Assembly: GCA_022360075.1 (NCBI GenBank)
Contig: JAKSDN010000645.1
Location: 1-6,400, forward strand
Reading direction: 5' to 3'
DNA from: Kiloniellales bacterium
Lineage (GTDB): Bacteria > Pseudomonadota > Alphaproteobacteria > Kiloniellales > JAKSDN01
DNA: 6,400 nucleotides
The stretch's first letter is position 1. Each line of letters opens with the position of its first letter. The notes under the pieces are model-generated. The model was not told where the DNA came from. It saw only the letters and a list, made by a program, of their open reading frames with translations, and made no database searches. Position numbers and translations under genes: made by a program. This document shows positions 5,432 to 6,400 of this stretch, in pieces.

Positions 5432-6394
5432 ATGGCAACCGGGACGAAGACGAACCGCTCGCCGGCCGAGGCCCTGGCCGCGGTCTTGGCCCGCCGGGGA
5501 ATGGTCCAGGGCGTCGAGATAGAGCTCGCCGCTCCCCCAGTAGCCTCGCCGGTGCACCGCGGCGTGGCCCATCACTGCTATCGCGTCGCCGCGCCGGGCC
5601 AGGCACCGCTCTTCTGCAAGCTGCCGGCGGCCGACCAGGATGGCCTGATGGATGCCGCCGCCGCGGCCGAGATGGCGGCGCTGGCCGGCGACACTGCCGT
5701 CGCCCCGCCGGTCGCCTGGTTCGACGCGGAAAGCGACGTTCTCGCCACGCGTTGGCTCGAGGGGGACTGGCGCTATGCCAGGGTCGAGGACCTGCGCCAG
5801 CCGGAGCGTCTGCGCGTCGTCTTCGCCCGCTTGCAAGCCCTGCACCGGGCGCCGCCGCCGTCAGGCGCCACGCGGCACGATCCGAGGGCCCGGCTGAGCC
5901 GGCAAGACAAGATCCTGCGCGACTTGCCGGTCGAGCGGCCGCCGAACTACGACTGGCTCCTGGACCAGGCGGCGAGCGCGCTTAGCGCGCTCAAGCCGGA
6001 GCGGGCGCCTGCCGTGCCCTGCCACCTCGGCACGATCGCCTCCAACGTCATGCTGGGCCCCGACGACGCGCTGCTGCTGGTCGACTTCGACCAGGCCGGG
6101 CTGAGCGAGCCGCTGCACGACCTCGGAATTCTCCTGACCGAAGCCTTCGACTTCGAGGACGAATGGGCCGACGCTCTCGCCCCGCACTACGGCGCGCAGA
6201 CCGCGCAGGTGGTTCATCGTGCCCGCCTCTGGGGCTTGGTCGACGATCTTTCCTGGGCACAGTGGGCGCTGATCTGCCACGCCCGCGCGCAGCGCAGCGA
6301 GATCGAGTACTTCAAGTACGCGAGCTGGCGCTTCATGCGCGCCACCTTGACGGCCGCCGACTGGACCTTCGAGCGGCGCTTGAGACAAGCCTGA
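5432..6394 (+). CDS. APH/choline-kinase-fold phosphotransferase with altered catalytic motif
   Basis: This 320 aa protein has the APH/choline kinase fold. The N-lobe has a G-loop-like segment around 44-52, an ATP-binding Lys63 in LFCKLP and a partner Glu80. The C-lobe has PCHLGTIASNVM (196-207) as the Brenner/catalytic loop, LLVDFDQAG (215-223) with metal-binding Asp218, and the PLHDLG helix start. The C-terminal W-rich segment with YFKYASWRFMRA is typical of choline/ethanolamine-kinase-like bacterial proteins. The family moves phosphate from ATP to a hydroxyl of choline, ethanolamine, thiamine, amino sugars or similar. In the HxDxxxxN motif, His198 and Asn205 remain but the catalytic Asp is Gly200. 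This suggests reduced, changed or non-catalytic function. It starts 19 bases after the DeoR stop, with AGGGG at 5417-5421 as a somewhat distant ribosome binding site, and closes the operon within the window. Antibiotic resistance is not indicated. Confidence 0.82.
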   Translation: MATGTKTNRSPAEALAAVLARRGMVQGVEIELAAPPVASPVHRGVAHHCYRVAAPGQAPLFCKLPAADQDGLMDAAAAAEMAALAGDTAVAPPVAWFDAESDVLATRWLEGDWRYARVEDLRQPERLRVVFARLQALHRAPPPSGATRHDPRARLSRQDKILRDLPVERPPNYDWLLDQAASALSALKPERAPAVPCHLGTIASNVMLGPDDALLLVDFDQAGLSEPLHDLGILLTEAFDFEDEWADALAPHYGAQTAQVVHRARLWGLVDDLSWAQWALICHARAQRSEIEYFKYASWRFMRATLTAADWTFERRLRQA

Positions 6395-6400
6395 TCCCAC

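Noticed and set aside
5432..6394. Aminoglycoside resistance gene
   Set aside because: The fold is shared with aminoglycoside phosphotransferases, but the catalytic Asp is missing, the C-terminal motifs are choline-kinase-like, and the operon context is metabolic.

Overview
The window is GC-rich and densely coding, with short intergenic gaps. One gap carries a palindromic element of the type scattered through alphaproteobacterial genomes. Together with the gene families present, this suggests a high-GC alphaproteobacterium (Rhodospirillales or Hyphomicrobiales-like). That placement is an inference; there is no rRNA or other phylogenetic marker here.

Left module (1-1630): a divergent pair. On the minus strand, running off the left edge, is a theta-class glutathione S-transferase that reads almost motif for motif like bacterial dichloromethane dehalogenase (DcmA), especially the Methylophilus DM11 type as I remember it. 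Facing away from it, across about 214 bases, is a regulator with an N-terminal excisionase/MerR-like helix-turn-helix and a C-terminal MEDS domain. This is the architecture of DcmR, the repressor of dcmA in Methylobacterium DM4. Each gene supports the identification of the other. The likely function is inducible, glutathione-dependent dehalogenation of dihalomethanes to formaldehyde.

Middle (1631-1866): a non-coding gap between convergent genes, holding a palindromic repeat of about 90 bases.

Right module (1867-6394): a zinc-dependent class II histone-deacetylase-like amidohydrolase on the minus strand is divergent from a plus-strand operon. The operon encodes an amidase-signature hydrolase, a DeoR-family repressor and an APH/choline-kinase-fold phosphotransferase, with gaps of only 7 and 19 bases. 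The 206-base divergent gap carries a perfect 9+9 bp inverted repeat that overlaps the best candidate promoter of the operon and a possible -35 element of the deacetylase gene. It is a good candidate for the operator of the DeoR-type protein. Two amide-bond hydrolases, a local repressor and a kinase-fold protein suggest catabolism of an N-acylated or amide compound; the substrate cannot be read from the sequence. The kinase-fold protein lacks the usual catalytic aspartate of its Brenner motif, which is a real oddity.
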